Shown piece by piece: positions 40,108 to 48,783 of a stretch of DNA of 64,000 nucleotides. A program made the translations under genes and the position numbers. Under the pieces are notes generated by a model, which made no database searches, was not told the origin of the DNA, and saw only the letters and a program-made list of their open reading frames with translations. The stretch's first letter is position 1; each line of letters opens with the position of its first letter. Origin of the DNA: Vulcanimicrobium alpinum (GTDB lineage: Bacteria > Vulcanimicrobiota > Vulcanimicrobiia > Vulcanimicrobiales > Vulcanimicrobiaceae); the NCBI RefSeq assembly GCF_027923555.1, contig NZ_AP025523.1, forward strand, positions 1,926,484 to 1,990,483, written 5' to 3'.

Positions 40108-40755
40108 TCACGGTCCCGCTTCGGCGTCGGCGGCGCGGACCGCGTCGACGAACGCGCGCACGAGCCGTGCGTCCTTGACGCCGTTGCGCTCGACGCCGCT
40201 GCGCACGTCGACGGCGAACGGCCGCACGGCGCGCACGCAGTCGACGACGTTCTCCGGCGTGAGGCCGCCGCTGACGACGAACGGGCGGTCGCCGGCGAGC
40301 GTGCGCGCGTCGTTCCACGAGAACGTCCGGCCGCTGCCGCCGCTCAGGCCGTCGGGTCGCGCCGTATCGAAGAGCCAGGTCGCGTGCGCGTAGGGACGCG
40401 CGAAGCGCTCGAACGCCTCGTGCTCGACGGGCTCGCTCGCGCCCACGTGATACGCCTTCACGTACGGCCCGGCGGCAAACGCTTCGCATGCCTCGGCCGG
40501 CTCGCGGCCGTGGAACTGCGGGATCGCGCCGACCTTGAGCGCTTCATCGACGAGTGCGGACGGCGGGTCGACGAAGACCGCGACGAGCGTGACGAGCGCC
40601 GGGATCCGTTCCGCGATCTCGTGCAGGCGCTCGATCCCGACGCGACGCGGCGACGGGGCGAGGATCACGCCAACCGCGTCGGCGCCCGCGTCGACGACGA
40701 GCGCGGCCTCCTCGGCGCTGACGACGCCGCAGATCTTGACCCGCGTTCGTCGCAC
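40108..40755 (-). CDS. trpF: Phosphoribosylanthranilate isomerase
   Basis: Amadori-rearranging enzyme of tryptophan synthesis, 215 residues, a TIM barrel. VKICGV at the start holds the catalytic Cys (Cys9), ADAVGVILAPSPRRV contains the family's GxxFxxxSPR-like site, and FDT supplies the catalytic Asp. LSGGLTPENV-type wording appears as VSGGLTPENVVDCV, followed by AVDVRSGVERNGVKD, the usual AVDVSSGVE region. The start is GTG at 40755, 3 nt after the trpC stop. Confidence 0.95.
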   Translation of the reverse strand: MRRTRVKICGVVSAEEAALVVDAGADAVGVILAPSPRRVGIERLHEIAERIPALVTLVAVFVDPPSALVDEALKVGAIPQFHGREPAEACEAFAAGPYVKAYHVGASEPVEHEAFERFARPYAHATWLFDTARPDGLSGGSGRTFSWNDARTLAGDRPFVVSGGLTPENVVDCVRAVRPFAVDVRSGVERNGVKDARLVRAFVDAVRAADAEAGP

Positions 40756-40758
40756 GGC

Positions 40759-41556
40759 CTACGCGGTGACGGTCGCGCCCTTGAGCGCGCGGATCGCCTC
40801 GTGCTTGTCGTCCGAGCGCATCAGCGATTCGCCGACGAGCACGCCGCGCGCACCCTGCGCGACCAGACGGCGCACGTCGTCCTGCGACTTCACGCCGCTC
40901 TCGCTGATCACGATCGTGCCGGACGGCACGAGCGGGAGCAGTTCTTCGGTGACGGCGAGGTCGGTCTCGAACGTGTGCAGGTTGCGGTTGTTGATCCCGA
41001 GGATGCGCGCGCCGGCGGCGACCGCGCGCCGCAGTTCGTCTTCGGTGTGCACTTCGACCAGCACGCCGAGCGCGTAGCGCCGCGCTTCGTCGACCATCTC
41101 GGCGAGGCGTTCGTCGGAGAGCCCGGCGACGATCGCGAGCACGGCATCCGCGCCGTACGCCGCCGACTGCGCGACCTCGTAGCGGCTGCTCAGAAAGTCT
41201 TTGCGCAGGATCGGGAGCGTGGATGCCGCACGCGCAATGTCGACGTACGCGAGGTCGCCGAGGAAGTGGTCGCTCTCCGTGAGGACGCTGATCGCGTCGG
41301 CGCCCGCGGCTTCGTACTCGCGCGCGATCTCGGACGGATCGAGTTTCGGGACGATGATCCCGACCGACGGCGACGCGCGCTTGATCTCGGCGATGATCGC
41401 CGGCCCTCGCGCGCCGGCGAGCGCCTCGCGGAAATTGCGGCGCTCGCGCATGCGGCTGAGCGCGCGTTCGCGCAGCACGGCGAGCGGCTCGCGCGCTTCG
41501 TCGCTTTCCCGCACCGCCGCTTTCGCCGCGTAGAGTTTTTCGAGCATGTCGTTCAT
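40759..41556 (-). CDS. trpC: Indole-3-glycerol phosphate synthase
   Basis: Closes the indole ring to make indole-3-glycerol phosphate. The 265-residue protein has the N-terminal helical extension, IIAEIKRASPSVGII (catalytic Lys region), and AISVLTESDHFLGDL. LRKDFLSSRYEV carries the second catalytic Lys, LVEVHTEDEL follows, and GINNRNLHTFETDL and VISESGVKSQDDV are phosphate-binding regions. It is a stand-alone enzyme, not a TrpC-TrpF fusion. It starts 8 nt after trpD. Confidence 0.97.
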   Translation of the reverse strand: MNDMLEKLYAAKAAVRESDEAREPLAVLRERALSRMRERRNFREALAGARGPAIIAEIKRASPSVGIIVPKLDPSEIAREYEAAGADAISVLTESDHFLGDLAYVDIARAASTLPILRKDFLSSRYEVAQSAAYGADAVLAIVAGLSDERLAEMVDEARRYALGVLVEVHTEDELRRAVAAGARILGINNRNLHTFETDLAVTEELLPLVPSGTIVISESGVKSQDDVRRLVAQGARGVLVGESLMRSDDKHEAIRALKGATVTA

Positions 41557-41564
41557 TACGTTGG

Positions 41565-42611
41565 TTACCCCGTCGCTCCGACCGCGGTCGAAGGATCGCG
41601 CTCGCCGCGGAGCGCGTCGAGCGCCGCGCGGGCCCGGCCGGTCTCGACCGAGGTGCGCGCGCGCGCGATGCCGTCGTCGATATCCACCGCTTCGCCCGCG
41701 ACGACGAGCGCGAGCGCGGCGTTGAGGAGGACCAGGTCGGCGCGCGGGCTGCGCTCGCCTTCGAGGATCGCGAGCAGCGCGGCGGCGTTGACCGCGACGT
41801 CTCCGCCGCGGATCGCGGTCGCCGGCGCGTGCACGCCGTAACAGGACGGATCGAGCGTCCAGCGTCGCACGCCGTCGCGGTCGAATTGCGCGACTTGCGT
41901 CGGCGCGTCGCCGGAGATCTCGTCGAGACCGTCGTCGGCGTGGATCACCGCGCCCGCCTCGGCACCCAGCGCGCGGAGCGCCGATGCGACGAGGTCGACA
42001 TGCTCGGCCCGTGCGACGCCGACGACCTGACGGTTCGCACCGGCCGGGTTCGTCAGCGGTCCGAGGACGTTGAAGATCGTGCGGACGCCGAGCTCGCGGC
42101 GGATCGGCCCCACCACGCGCATCGCGGGATGGTGCCGCTGCGCGAACAGGAAGCAGATCCCGCCCTCGCGTAGGATGCGCGCCGATGCGTCGGGACCGCG
42201 GTCGAGCGGGACGCCCAGCGCTTCGAGGACGTCGGCGGAGCCGCAGAGGCTCGACGCGGCGCGGTTCCCGTGCTTGGCGACCTTCACGCCGGTCCCCGCG
42301 ACGATGAACGCCGCCGCGGTCGAGATGTTGATCGTGTGCGCGCCGTCGCCGCCGGTGCCGACGATGTCGACGACCAGCGGCAACCCGTGGTCGACGCGGA
42401 TGCTGCGCTCGCGCATCGCGCGCGCCGCGCCGACGATTTCGTCGACGTCTTCGCCTTTCGCTGCGAGCGCCGCCAGCAGCGCGGCCGCGCGCACCGGCGA
42501 GATCGTCTCGTCCATGATCCCGCCGATGACGTCGGCGGCTTCGCTCGCGGTGAGGTGATCGCCGCCGAGCACGCGGCGCAGCAGCGCCGGGTAGTGATCG
42601 GCGGTCGTCAT
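41565..42611 (-). CDS. trpD: Anthranilate phosphoribosyltransferase
   Basis: Transfers phosphoribose from PRPP to anthranilate. The 348-residue product has the PRPP motif VDIVGTGGDGAHTINIST, VKVAKHGNRAASSLCGSADV, and RTIFNVLGPLTNPAGANRQV. GLDEIS lies in the C-terminal third. The ATG at 42611 overlaps the trpG stop by 4 nt, so TrpG and TrpD are separate proteins here rather than fused. Confidence 0.97.
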   Translation of the reverse strand: MTTADHYPALLRRVLGGDHLTASEAADVIGGIMDETISPVRAAALLAALAAKGEDVDEIVGAARAMRERSIRVDHGLPLVVDIVGTGGDGAHTINISTAAAFIVAGTGVKVAKHGNRAASSLCGSADVLEALGVPLDRGPDASARILREGGICFLFAQRHHPAMRVVGPIRRELGVRTIFNVLGPLTNPAGANRQVVGVARAEHVDLVASALRALGAEAGAVIHADDGLDEISGDAPTQVAQFDRDGVRRWTLDPSCYGVHAPATAIRGGDVAVNAAALLAILEGERSPRADLVLLNAALALVVAGEAVDIDDGIARARTSVETGRARAALDALRGERDPSTAVGATG

Positions 42612-43189
42612 CCGCGGATGCTCCGCACGACGTTCTCGGCGATCGCTTTGCCCTCGGTCGTGAGCACGGACTCCGGATGGAACTGCACGCCCCAGATCGG
42701 CAGATCGCGATGCACCAGGCCCTGGATCACGCCGTCTTCGCTCGCCGCGTTCGCGCGCAGCTCCGCCGGGAAGCCGTCGTGGTCGACGCACAGCGAATGA
42801 TAGCGGGTCGCGTGAAACGGTGAGGGGACGCCCGCGAATGCGCCACGGCCGTCGTGCGTGATCGCCGAAACCTTGCCGTGCATCTGGCGCGGCGCGTGCA
42901 CGACGCGCCCCCCAAACGCTTCGCCGATCGCCTGCAGTCCCAAGCACACGCCGAAGAGCGGACGCCGCTGCGCCGCCGCTTCGCGCACGATCGCCATCGT
43001 CCGTCCCGCCTCCGCCGGACGCCCCGGCCCGGGTCCCACCACGATCCCGTCGTAGCGCAGCGTCACGCCGTCGTCCAGCCGCGCATCGTCGTTGCGCACC
43101 ACGTCGACGTCGACGCCGTCGATCGCACCGAACAGATGCGCGAGGTTCCACGTGAACGAGTCGTAGTTATCGACGAGCAGAATGTTCAT
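42608..43189 (-). CDS. trpG: Anthranilate synthase glutamine amidotransferase
   Basis: Supplies ammonia to TrpE. The 193-residue class I amidotransferase has the triad Cys82 in LFGVCLGLQAI, His171 and Glu173 in VQFHPESVLTTEG, and opens with ILLVDNYDSFTWNL. In many bacteria the same subunit also serves para-aminobenzoate synthase; no pabB is seen here. It overlaps trpE and trpD by 4 nt. Confidence 0.97.
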   Translation of the reverse strand: MNILLVDNYDSFTWNLAHLFGAIDGVDVDVVRNDDARLDDGVTLRYDGIVVGPGPGRPAEAGRTMAIVREAAAQRRPLFGVCLGLQAIGEAFGGRVVHAPRQMHGKVSAITHDGRGAFAGVPSPFHATRYHSLCVDHDGFPAELRANAASEDGVIQGLVHRDLPIWGVQFHPESVLTTEGKAIAENVVRSIRG

Positions 43190-44571
43190 CGATCGATTCC
43201 GAGCACGGCGCGGACGATCGCGGTTTTAGCGAACACTTCGGCGTATTCGGCGGCGGGGACACTGTCGGTGACGATCCCGGCAGAGGCCTGCCAGTACGCG
43301 CGGCCGTTGGCGACCGCGACCGAGCGCAGGATGATGCACGAGTCCATGTCGCCGTCGAAGTCGATGTGGGCGACGCTGCCGGCGTAGAAGCCGCGCGCCA
43401 CCGGTTCGAGCCGGTCGATCAATTGGATCGCGCGGATCTTCGGCGTTCCGGTGACGGTCCCGGCGGGGAACGACGCCGCGAACAGATCGAGCGCGTCGCG
43501 GTCGCCGCGCAGCTCGCCGACGACGTTCGAGACGATGTGCATGACGTGCGAGTAGCGCTCGATCACCATCAGCTCGTCGACGCGGACGGTTCCGGTGCGG
43601 CACACCGCGCCCAGATCGTTGCGCGCCAGGTCGACGAGCATCACGTGCTCCGCGCGCTCCTTCGGATCGGCGATCAGTTCCTCGGCGATCTGCTGATCGC
43701 GCGCGTCGTCGGCTCCGCGCGGACGCGTTCCCGCCAGCGGGCGGATGCGCGCGTCGCGCCCGTCGAGCCGGACGAGAAATTCGGGTGACGCGCCGAAGAC
43801 CGCGCGCCCGTCGTGCGCGATGAAGAACATGTACGGCGAGGGGTTGCGGGCGCGGATCTGGCGATAGAAGTCGAACGCGTTCCCCGCCAGAGGACACGAG
43901 AAGCGGATCCCGACTTGAAGCTGGTACGCCTCGCCGTCGCGGATGAACTCCTTTGCCTGCGCGACCCGCGCGAGGAACGTCGCCTCGTCCATCGAGGCGC
44001 GCACCGGACCGTCGGCGCGCACCGCGCCCGGCACCGTCGGACGCTGGTCGAGCAGGCGCGCGACGTACGCGTCGAGCCGCGCCTCGACGGTCGCGCGCTC
44101 CGCCTCGTCGCGCGCGAGACCGATCAGCGTTACGCGATGGGTGAAGTGGTCGAAGACCAGCCACGTCCCCGGGACGACGACCAACGCGTCGCCGAACGGG
44201 ACGTCGGCCGGCGGTGCCTCGCGGTCGCGCGCATCGCGCAGCACCGGTTCGAGCGCGCGCGCCGCGTCGTAGGAGAACGTGCAGACCGCGCCGCCCGGAA
44301 ACGGCAGGTCTCTCCGCTCGAGCGCGTAGCGTCCGATGATCGTGCGGATCCGCTCGAGCATCGCCGGATCGCGGTCGATCGCATGCGCTTCCAAATAATC
44401 GCAGCCGATGAACGAAAACCGGCTGATCCGCTCGGTCCCCTCCACCGACTCCAGCAAACACGAACGCCCCGGCTGAGCCAGGGCGAGATACGCGGAGATG
44501 GGCGTGATGGCATCCGCGACGAACGATCGCGTAATCGGAATCAGACTGAGAGGATCGTCCGCGGTGACCAT
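43186..44571 (-). CDS. trpE: Anthranilate synthase component I
   Basis: Converts chorismate to anthranilate, the first tryptophan-specific step. The 461-residue protein has the tryptophan-sensing motif LLES at residues 39-42, so feedback inhibition is likely intact. The chorismate-binding half contains PSPYMFFIAHDGRAVFGASP, RPLAGTRPRG, LVDLARNDLGAVC, FPAGTVTGTPKIRA and GSVAHIDFDGDMDSCIILRS. The start ATG at 44571 has no strong ribosome-binding site. It leads trpEGDCFBA. The 113-nt upstream gap shows no Trp-codon-rich leader peptide or attenuator; it is filled by dispersed repeat C. Confidence 0.97.
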   Translation of the reverse strand: MVTADDPLSLIPITRSFVADAITPISAYLALAQPGRSCLLESVEGTERISRFSFIGCDYLEAHAIDRDPAMLERIRTIIGRYALERRDLPFPGGAVCTFSYDAARALEPVLRDARDREAPPADVPFGDALVVVPGTWLVFDHFTHRVTLIGLARDEAERATVEARLDAYVARLLDQRPTVPGAVRADGPVRASMDEATFLARVAQAKEFIRDGEAYQLQVGIRFSCPLAGNAFDFYRQIRARNPSPYMFFIAHDGRAVFGASPEFLVRLDGRDARIRPLAGTRPRGADDARDQQIAEELIADPKERAEHVMLVDLARNDLGAVCRTGTVRVDELMVIERYSHVMHIVSNVVGELRGDRDALDLFAASFPAGTVTGTPKIRAIQLIDRLEPVARGFYAGSVAHIDFDGDMDSCIILRSVAVANGRAYWQASAGIVTDSVPAAEYAEVFAKTAIVRAVLGIDR

Positions 44572-44606
44572 ACGGGAAGCGCTTGCGCTCGTGACGCCGG
44601 GCGGCG

Positions 44607-44661
44607 GTGCTTCGACAAGCTCAGCATGACTCGTGTCACCATGAGCTCGTCGAAGGGCAGC
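44607..44661. repeat. Dispersed intergenic inverted repeat, copy C
   Basis: Two inverted halves, TGCTTCGACAAGCTCAGCAT and ATGAGCTCGTCGAAGGGCA, only a few nucleotides apart. They form a strong hairpin between trpE and rplQ. Confidence 0.8.
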
Positions 44662-44684
44662 CGTCCAACGCGGCTACGAACGTG

Positions 44685-45038
44685 CTACTTCACGAGCTCC
44701 AAAATGGAGAGTTCGGCCGCGTCGCCGGGGCGCACGCGCGACTTGATGATCCGCGTGTAGCCGCCGGTGCGCTCCTTGAGCGCGGGGGCGATCTGGTCGA
44801 CGAGCTTCTTCGCGACGGCTTCCTCGGTCAGGTACGATGCGACGAGGCGGCGCGAGTGCAAATCGCCGCGGCGAGCCTGCGTGATGAGGCGGTCGACGAC
44901 CTTGGAGATCTCCTTGGCCTTGGTCGACGTGGTCTCGATCTTCTCGTGCTTGAAGAACGACGTCGCGAGGTTGCGCAGCAGCGCCTTGCGATGGCCGTCG
45001 GTGCGCGAGAGGCGCTTTTGAGCGATCTGGTGCGGCAT
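44685..45038 (-). CDS. rplQ: Ribosomal protein bL17
   Basis: 117-residue large-subunit protein. Family stretches are HRKALLRNLATSFFKHEKIETT near the start (only partly quoted from a longer match) and KLVDQIAPALKERTGGYTRI near the end. It closes the rpsK-rpsD-rpoA-rplQ operon, 14 nt after rpoA. Confidence 0.98.
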   Translation of the reverse strand: MPHQIAQKRLSRTDGHRKALLRNLATSFFKHEKIETTSTKAKEISKVVDRLITQARRGDLHSRRLVASYLTEEAVAKKLVDQIAPALKERTGGYTRIIKSRVRPGDAAELSILELVK

Positions 45039-45052
45039 TTCCTAGACTGACG

Positions 45053-45979
45053 CTACGCGGCGCGCAGCGACAGACCCCTTTCTTCGAGGACTTGTTTGAT
45101 CTCGTCGAGCGACTTCTTGCCGAAGTTGCGCATCTTGATGATCTCGTCTTCCGTCATGTCGAGGAGTTCGGAGACCTTCGAGATGCCGGCGCGCTTGAGG
45201 CAGTTGAAAGAACGCACGGAGAGGTTGAGCGTCTCGACCGGGACGTCCCACTCGCTGGCGGGAGCCGTCGCGACGGGCTTCTCTTCGGTCGAGAAGCCGA
45301 TGAAGAGATGGAGCTGGTCGGTGAGGATCTGCGCCGCTTCGCTGAGCGCGTCGTCGGGCGTGATCGATCCGTTGGTTTCGATCTCGAGGGTGAGGCGATC
45401 GAAGTCGACCGACTGGCCGACGCGCGTGTCGTCGACCGAGAAGTTCACCTTGCGGATCGGCGAGAAGATCGAGTCCATCGGGATCAGCCCGATCATGTGC
45501 TCGATGTTGCGCTGCTTGTCGGAGGTGACGTAGCCGCGCGACTTCTCGATCCCGATCTCCATCGAAAGCTTCGCGTCTTTCTTCGAGAGCGTCGCGAGGT
45601 GATAGTTCGGCTGAAGGATCTCGACGTCGGCGTCGGGCGAGATGTCGCCCGCGGTGGCTTCCTTCGCGCCGCTCACGTTGAGCGAGAGCACCTTGGGATC
45701 TTCCGTGTTGAGTTTGATCGGAAGGCCCTTGAGGTTGAGAAGCAGGTCGACGGTGTCTTCGACGACCCCGGGGATCGTCGAGAACTCGTGCAGCACGCCG
45801 TCGATCTTGACGTAGGTGACGGCGGCGCCCGGAATCGAGGAAAGCAGGATGCGGCGCAGCGCGTTGCCGAGCGTGATGCCGAAGCCGCGGTCGAGCGGCT
45901 CGATCACGAACTTGGCATAGTTCTCGCGACGTTCGCGGACTTCGATCTGCGCGCCGGCCGGCGCTTCGAGGACGGTCAT
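45053..45979 (-). CDS. rpoA: RNA polymerase alpha subunit
   Basis: 308-residue subunit that nucleates RNA polymerase assembly and contacts UP elements and activators. The N-terminal domain has YAKFVIEPLDRGFGITLGNA, RRILLSSIPGAAVTYVKIDG and HEFSTIPGVVEDTVDLLLNL. The C-terminal domain has LNLSVRSFNCLKRAGISKVS and LRNFGKKSLDEI-type wording (MRNFGKKSLDEIKQVLEERG). It follows rpsD after 103 nt. Confidence 0.98.
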   Translation of the reverse strand: MTVLEAPAGAQIEVRERRENYAKFVIEPLDRGFGITLGNALRRILLSSIPGAAVTYVKIDGVLHEFSTIPGVVEDTVDLLLNLKGLPIKLNTEDPKVLSLNVSGAKEATAGDISPDADVEILQPNYHLATLSKKDAKLSMEIGIEKSRGYVTSDKQRNIEHMIGLIPMDSIFSPIRKVNFSVDDTRVGQSVDFDRLTLEIETNGSITPDDALSEAAQILTDQLHLFIGFSTEEKPVATAPASEWDVPVETLNLSVRSFNCLKRAGISKVSELLDMTEDEIIKMRNFGKKSLDEIKQVLEERGLSLRAA

Positions 45980-46082
45980 GGTATGAATGATGGTGGTCTT
46001 TCTCCGCTTACGTTATCCGCCTCGGCCCAGCCGAGACGATCGTACGCCTAGCGGTGGAGTGTCGGTCAGCGTGACCGGGTGA

Positions 46083-46742
46083 CTAGCGCGAGTAGTATTC
46101 GACGATGAGCTGCTCGTCGACGGGGGTGTCGATCTGCTCGCGCGAGGGGAGCGCCAGCACCTTGGCGGTGTTGTCGGTCTCGGAGAACTCGAGCCATTCG
46201 GGATGGCGACGAGCCTTCGCGGTTTCGATCGCGGCTTGGAACAGGTCGGACTTCTGCGAGGTCTCGCCGATCGAGATCACGTCGCCGGCCTTCACGATGA
46301 ACGACGGGATGTTGACCAAGCGGCCGTTCACGCGGAAGTGGCGATGCGTCACGAGCTGGCGCGCCTGCGCGCGGCTCGCCGCGAGGTTGAGCCGGTAGAC
46401 GACGTTGTCGAGACGGCGTTCGAGCAATTGCAGGAACGTCGCGCCGGTCTGGCCCTTCACGCGTTGCGCTTCGCGGAAGTAGTTCTGGAACTGCGTTTCG
46501 AGCACGCCGTAGTAACGGCGCATCTTCTGCTTCTCGCGGAGCTGGCGGCCGTACTCGGAGATCTTCTGACGCGTCTTGGTGTTCTGCGTCTTCTGACCCG
46601 GCGCGGTGCCGCGGCGTTCGACCGCGCACTTTTTGGAGAGGCAGCGGTCGCCCTTGAGAAACAGTTTGATCTTCTCGCCGGTCTTGGACGTCGCGGTTTC
46701 GCGGCGGCAGAGGCGGCACACGGCTTCGGTGTAGCGGGACAT
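46083..46742 (-). CDS. rpsD: Ribosomal protein uS4, zinc-binding form
   Basis: 219 residues. It nucleates 30S assembly and in several bacteria represses its own operon. The N-terminus keeps the cysteine cluster CRLCRRE...DRCLSKKCA (the C+ form). [20 protein letters not shown] and the S4 domain [20 protein letters not shown] are clear. It is 18 nt after rpsK. Confidence 0.98.
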   Translation of the reverse strand: MSRYTEAVCRLCRRETATSKTGEKIKLFLKGDRCLSKKCAVERRGTAPGQKTQNTKTRQKISEYGRQLREKQKMRRYYGVLETQFQNYFREAQRVKGQTGATFLQLLERRLDNVVYRLNLAASRAQARQLVTHRHFRVNGRLVNIPSFIVKAGDVISIGETSQKSDLFQAAIETAKARRHPEWLEFSETDNTAKVLALPSREQIDTPVDEQLIVEYYSR

Positions 46743-46760
46743 CTTTTTCCTATAACTCCG

Positions 46761-47156
46761 TTACACGCGCCGGCGCTTCGGCGGGCGGCAGCCGTTGTGC
46801 GGGATCGGGGTGACGTCTTTGATCAGGGTGATCTCCAGGCCGGCGGCCTGCAGCGAGCGGATCGCAGCCTCGCGGCCGGCGCCCGGGCCCTTGACGTAGA
46901 CCTCAGCGGTCTTCATGCCGTGCTCCATCGCCTTGCGCGCGACCGCCTCGGCGGCCATCTGCGCGGCGAACGGCGTCGACTTCTTCGAGCCCTTGAACCC
47001 GAGGTTGCCGGCGCTCGCCCAGGCGATCGTCGATCCCGTGTTGTCGGTAATCGTCACGATCGTGTTGTTGAACGACGAGTGGATGTGGGCGACGCCCGAT
47101 CCGACGTTTTTGAACTCGCGCTTCTTGCGCGTCTTGGTCTGCTTCTTCGCGGCCAA
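46761..47156 (-). CDS. rpsK: Ribosomal protein uS11
   Basis: 131-residue small-subunit protein: [34 protein letters not shown] and [15 protein letters not shown], ending in [17 protein letters not shown]. The start appears to be TTG at 47156 ([14 protein letters not shown]). In most bacteria rpsM lies directly upstream; here about 15.4 kb separates them and rpsK begins a new transcript. Confidence 0.98.
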   Translation of the reverse strand: MAAKKQTKTRKKREFKNVGSGVAHIHSSFNNTIVTITDNTGSTIAWASAGNLGFKGSKKSTPFAAQMAAEAVARKAMEHGMKTAEVYVKGPGAGREAAIRSLQAAGLEITLIKDVTPIPHNGCRPPKRRRV

Positions 47157-47319
47157 ACGAAAACTGCTCTCTGGGGTTTATCCTGTCCGGCACGGCCGGT
47201 GTCGTCGCCTCGACCGGCAGCCCTCGCATCGCGAGCACTCCGACCTCGAGTCCGTACCGCTCGGCGAAAGCGGGGGGCGCACGCGGGCGCGTATCCCTCC
47301 GGGGGAGAGACAACGACCT

Positions 47320-47348
47320 ACTTTACCATGCGCGAAGGTCCGGTGCAA
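47320..47348 (-). promoter_or_regulatory. Promoter for rpsK-rpsD-rpoA-rplQ
   Basis: A -35 TTGCAC (47343-47348, minus) and a -10 TAAAGT (47320-47325) lie 17 nt apart, in an AT-rich patch of a GC-rich gap. The leader to rpsK would be about 155 nt and is rich in potential stems. Confidence 0.55.
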
Positions 47349-47368
47349 GCGCGGGAGAACCGGCGGGC

Positions 47369-48751
47369 GTGCCGTCCCGCCGCCTGCTCATCTGGACCGG
47401 GGTCGCGTTCGCCGTGCTGGCCGCGCTCGCGGCGGTCCGCGTCGCCGACTGGAGCTACGGCGCCGACACCGGGACCTTCGTGCAGGTCGTCCTGGATGCG
47501 CTCGGCCCGATGGAGAATGGCGTCGAGCGGACGACCCACTACCGCTTCCATTGGTCGCCGACCCTGGTGCTGCTGTGGCCGGCATTGGCGCTCACCCGCA
47601 GCGTCTGGGTCCTGCAGGCGATCCTGGCGCTCGCGACCGTCGCCTGCGCGCCGCTACTCAGCGCGGTCGCGCGTTGCGGCTTCGGACGGGGACGGTTCGA
47701 GCCGAACGTCGCCGACCGTATCGGGGCGGTCGCGCTGGTCTACCCTCCGCTGGTCGCGGTCGGATTCGGCGAGTTCCGCGACCTCGGACTGATGGCGCCG
47801 TTGGCGCTGGGCTGGTGGCTCGCGCTGCAGCGGCGCGCCTGGGGATGGCTCGCGGTCTGCGCAGTCCTGCTCGCGGGGCTGCGCGAGGACGTCTGCCTCG
47901 AACTCGCGCTGCTCGGCATCGGGACTGGCATCGCGATGTTCGTTCGCGGTGAGCGGCCGCGGGCCGTCGCCGCCTTGGCGACCTCCGCGCTCGCGATCGG
48001 GTCGGCGGCAACCTACGTTTTGGTCGTGATCCCGCGCGTCGGCTCTTGGCCGCCCTCGCACTTCTATCAGTATCCGTTCGCGCACGGTCCGCTCGAGCTC
48101 GCGCTCGCGCCTTTCACGCACCCGATCGCTTTCGCGCTGGCGATCTTCACCTTCGGACGCCTGACGTACGTCCTCGAGGCGCTCGTCCCGCTGGCGTTCG
48201 TCCCGCTACGCTCGCGACTGGCGGTTCTCGCCCTGCCGGGATTCGCGATCGTGCTGCTCGCCAACAGCGGCCTCGTGTGGCGGATGGGCGAGCACTATGC
48301 CGCCCTGTGGATCCCGTGGCTGCTGATCGCGTTCGCCGGCGGGATCGCGCTGCTGCGCGAGCAGCGCCGCTGGACGACGGCCGCATTCGCCCTCTCCGCG
48401 ATCGTGCTGATCGCGTTCAGCCCCCTTCATCCGCTGCATTATCTGACGCCCTCGTATCATGCGCTAGCCGATGCGCGTGCCGCGCTGGCATGCGTTCCTC
48501 GCGACGCACCGGTCGCGACGCACGACGAGTGGTACACCGCCGTCTCGGCCGAGCGCCCGCGTGCGATGGTGCTGGGCGACGATCCGCCCGACGCCGACTG
48601 GCTCGTCGTCGCGGACGACTATCCCAACACCACGTTCGCATCGGTCGTGCTGCCGCGCGTGCGCGAACGCGTCGCGCGCGGCGCCTATCGCGAGGCGTGC
48701 CGCCGCGGCAGCGTCGCGGCGTACGTGCACGCGCAACCCGCATCACGTTGA
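47369..48751 (+). CDS. DUF2079 multi-span membrane protein
   Basis: 460-residue membrane protein with about nine to eleven hydrophobic segments. It begins with LIWTGVAFAVLAALAAVRVA. The family mark is the early loop YGADTGTFVQVVLDALGPMENG and HWSPTLVLLWPALALTRSVW. Later come VYPPLVAVGFGEFRDLGLMA, PPSHFYQYPF and GEHYAALWIPWLLIA. A soluble C-terminal part of about 100 residues follows (from LADARAALACVPRDAPVATH). DUF2079 proteins are thought to be related to GT-C-type glycosyltransferases; activity is unknown. The start is GTG 47369, divergent from the rpsK promoter. Confidence 0.82.
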   Translation: MPSRRLLIWTGVAFAVLAALAAVRVADWSYGADTGTFVQVVLDALGPMENGVERTTHYRFHWSPTLVLLWPALALTRSVWVLQAILALATVACAPLLSAVARCGFGRGRFEPNVADRIGAVALVYPPLVAVGFGEFRDLGLMAPLALGWWLALQRRAWGWLAVCAVLLAGLREDVCLELALLGIGTGIAMFVRGERPRAVAALATSALAIGSAATYVLVVIPRVGSWPPSHFYQYPFAHGPLELALAPFTHPIAFALAIFTFGRLTYVLEALVPLAFVPLRSRLAVLALPGFAIVLLANSGLVWRMGEHYAALWIPWLLIAFAGGIALLREQRRWTTAAFALSAIVLIAFSPLHPLHYLTPSYHALADARAALACVPRDAPVATHDEWYTAVSAERPRAMVLGDDPPDADWLVVADDYPNTTFASVVLPRVRERVARGAYREACRRGSVAAYVHAQPASR

Positions 48752-48783
48752 CGCGGGTATCAACGCCGCGAAGGAGATTCACA

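Noticed and set aside
44572-44684. trp attenuator or leader peptide
   Set aside because: No short frame with consecutive Trp codons; the hairpin there belongs to the dispersed repeat family.
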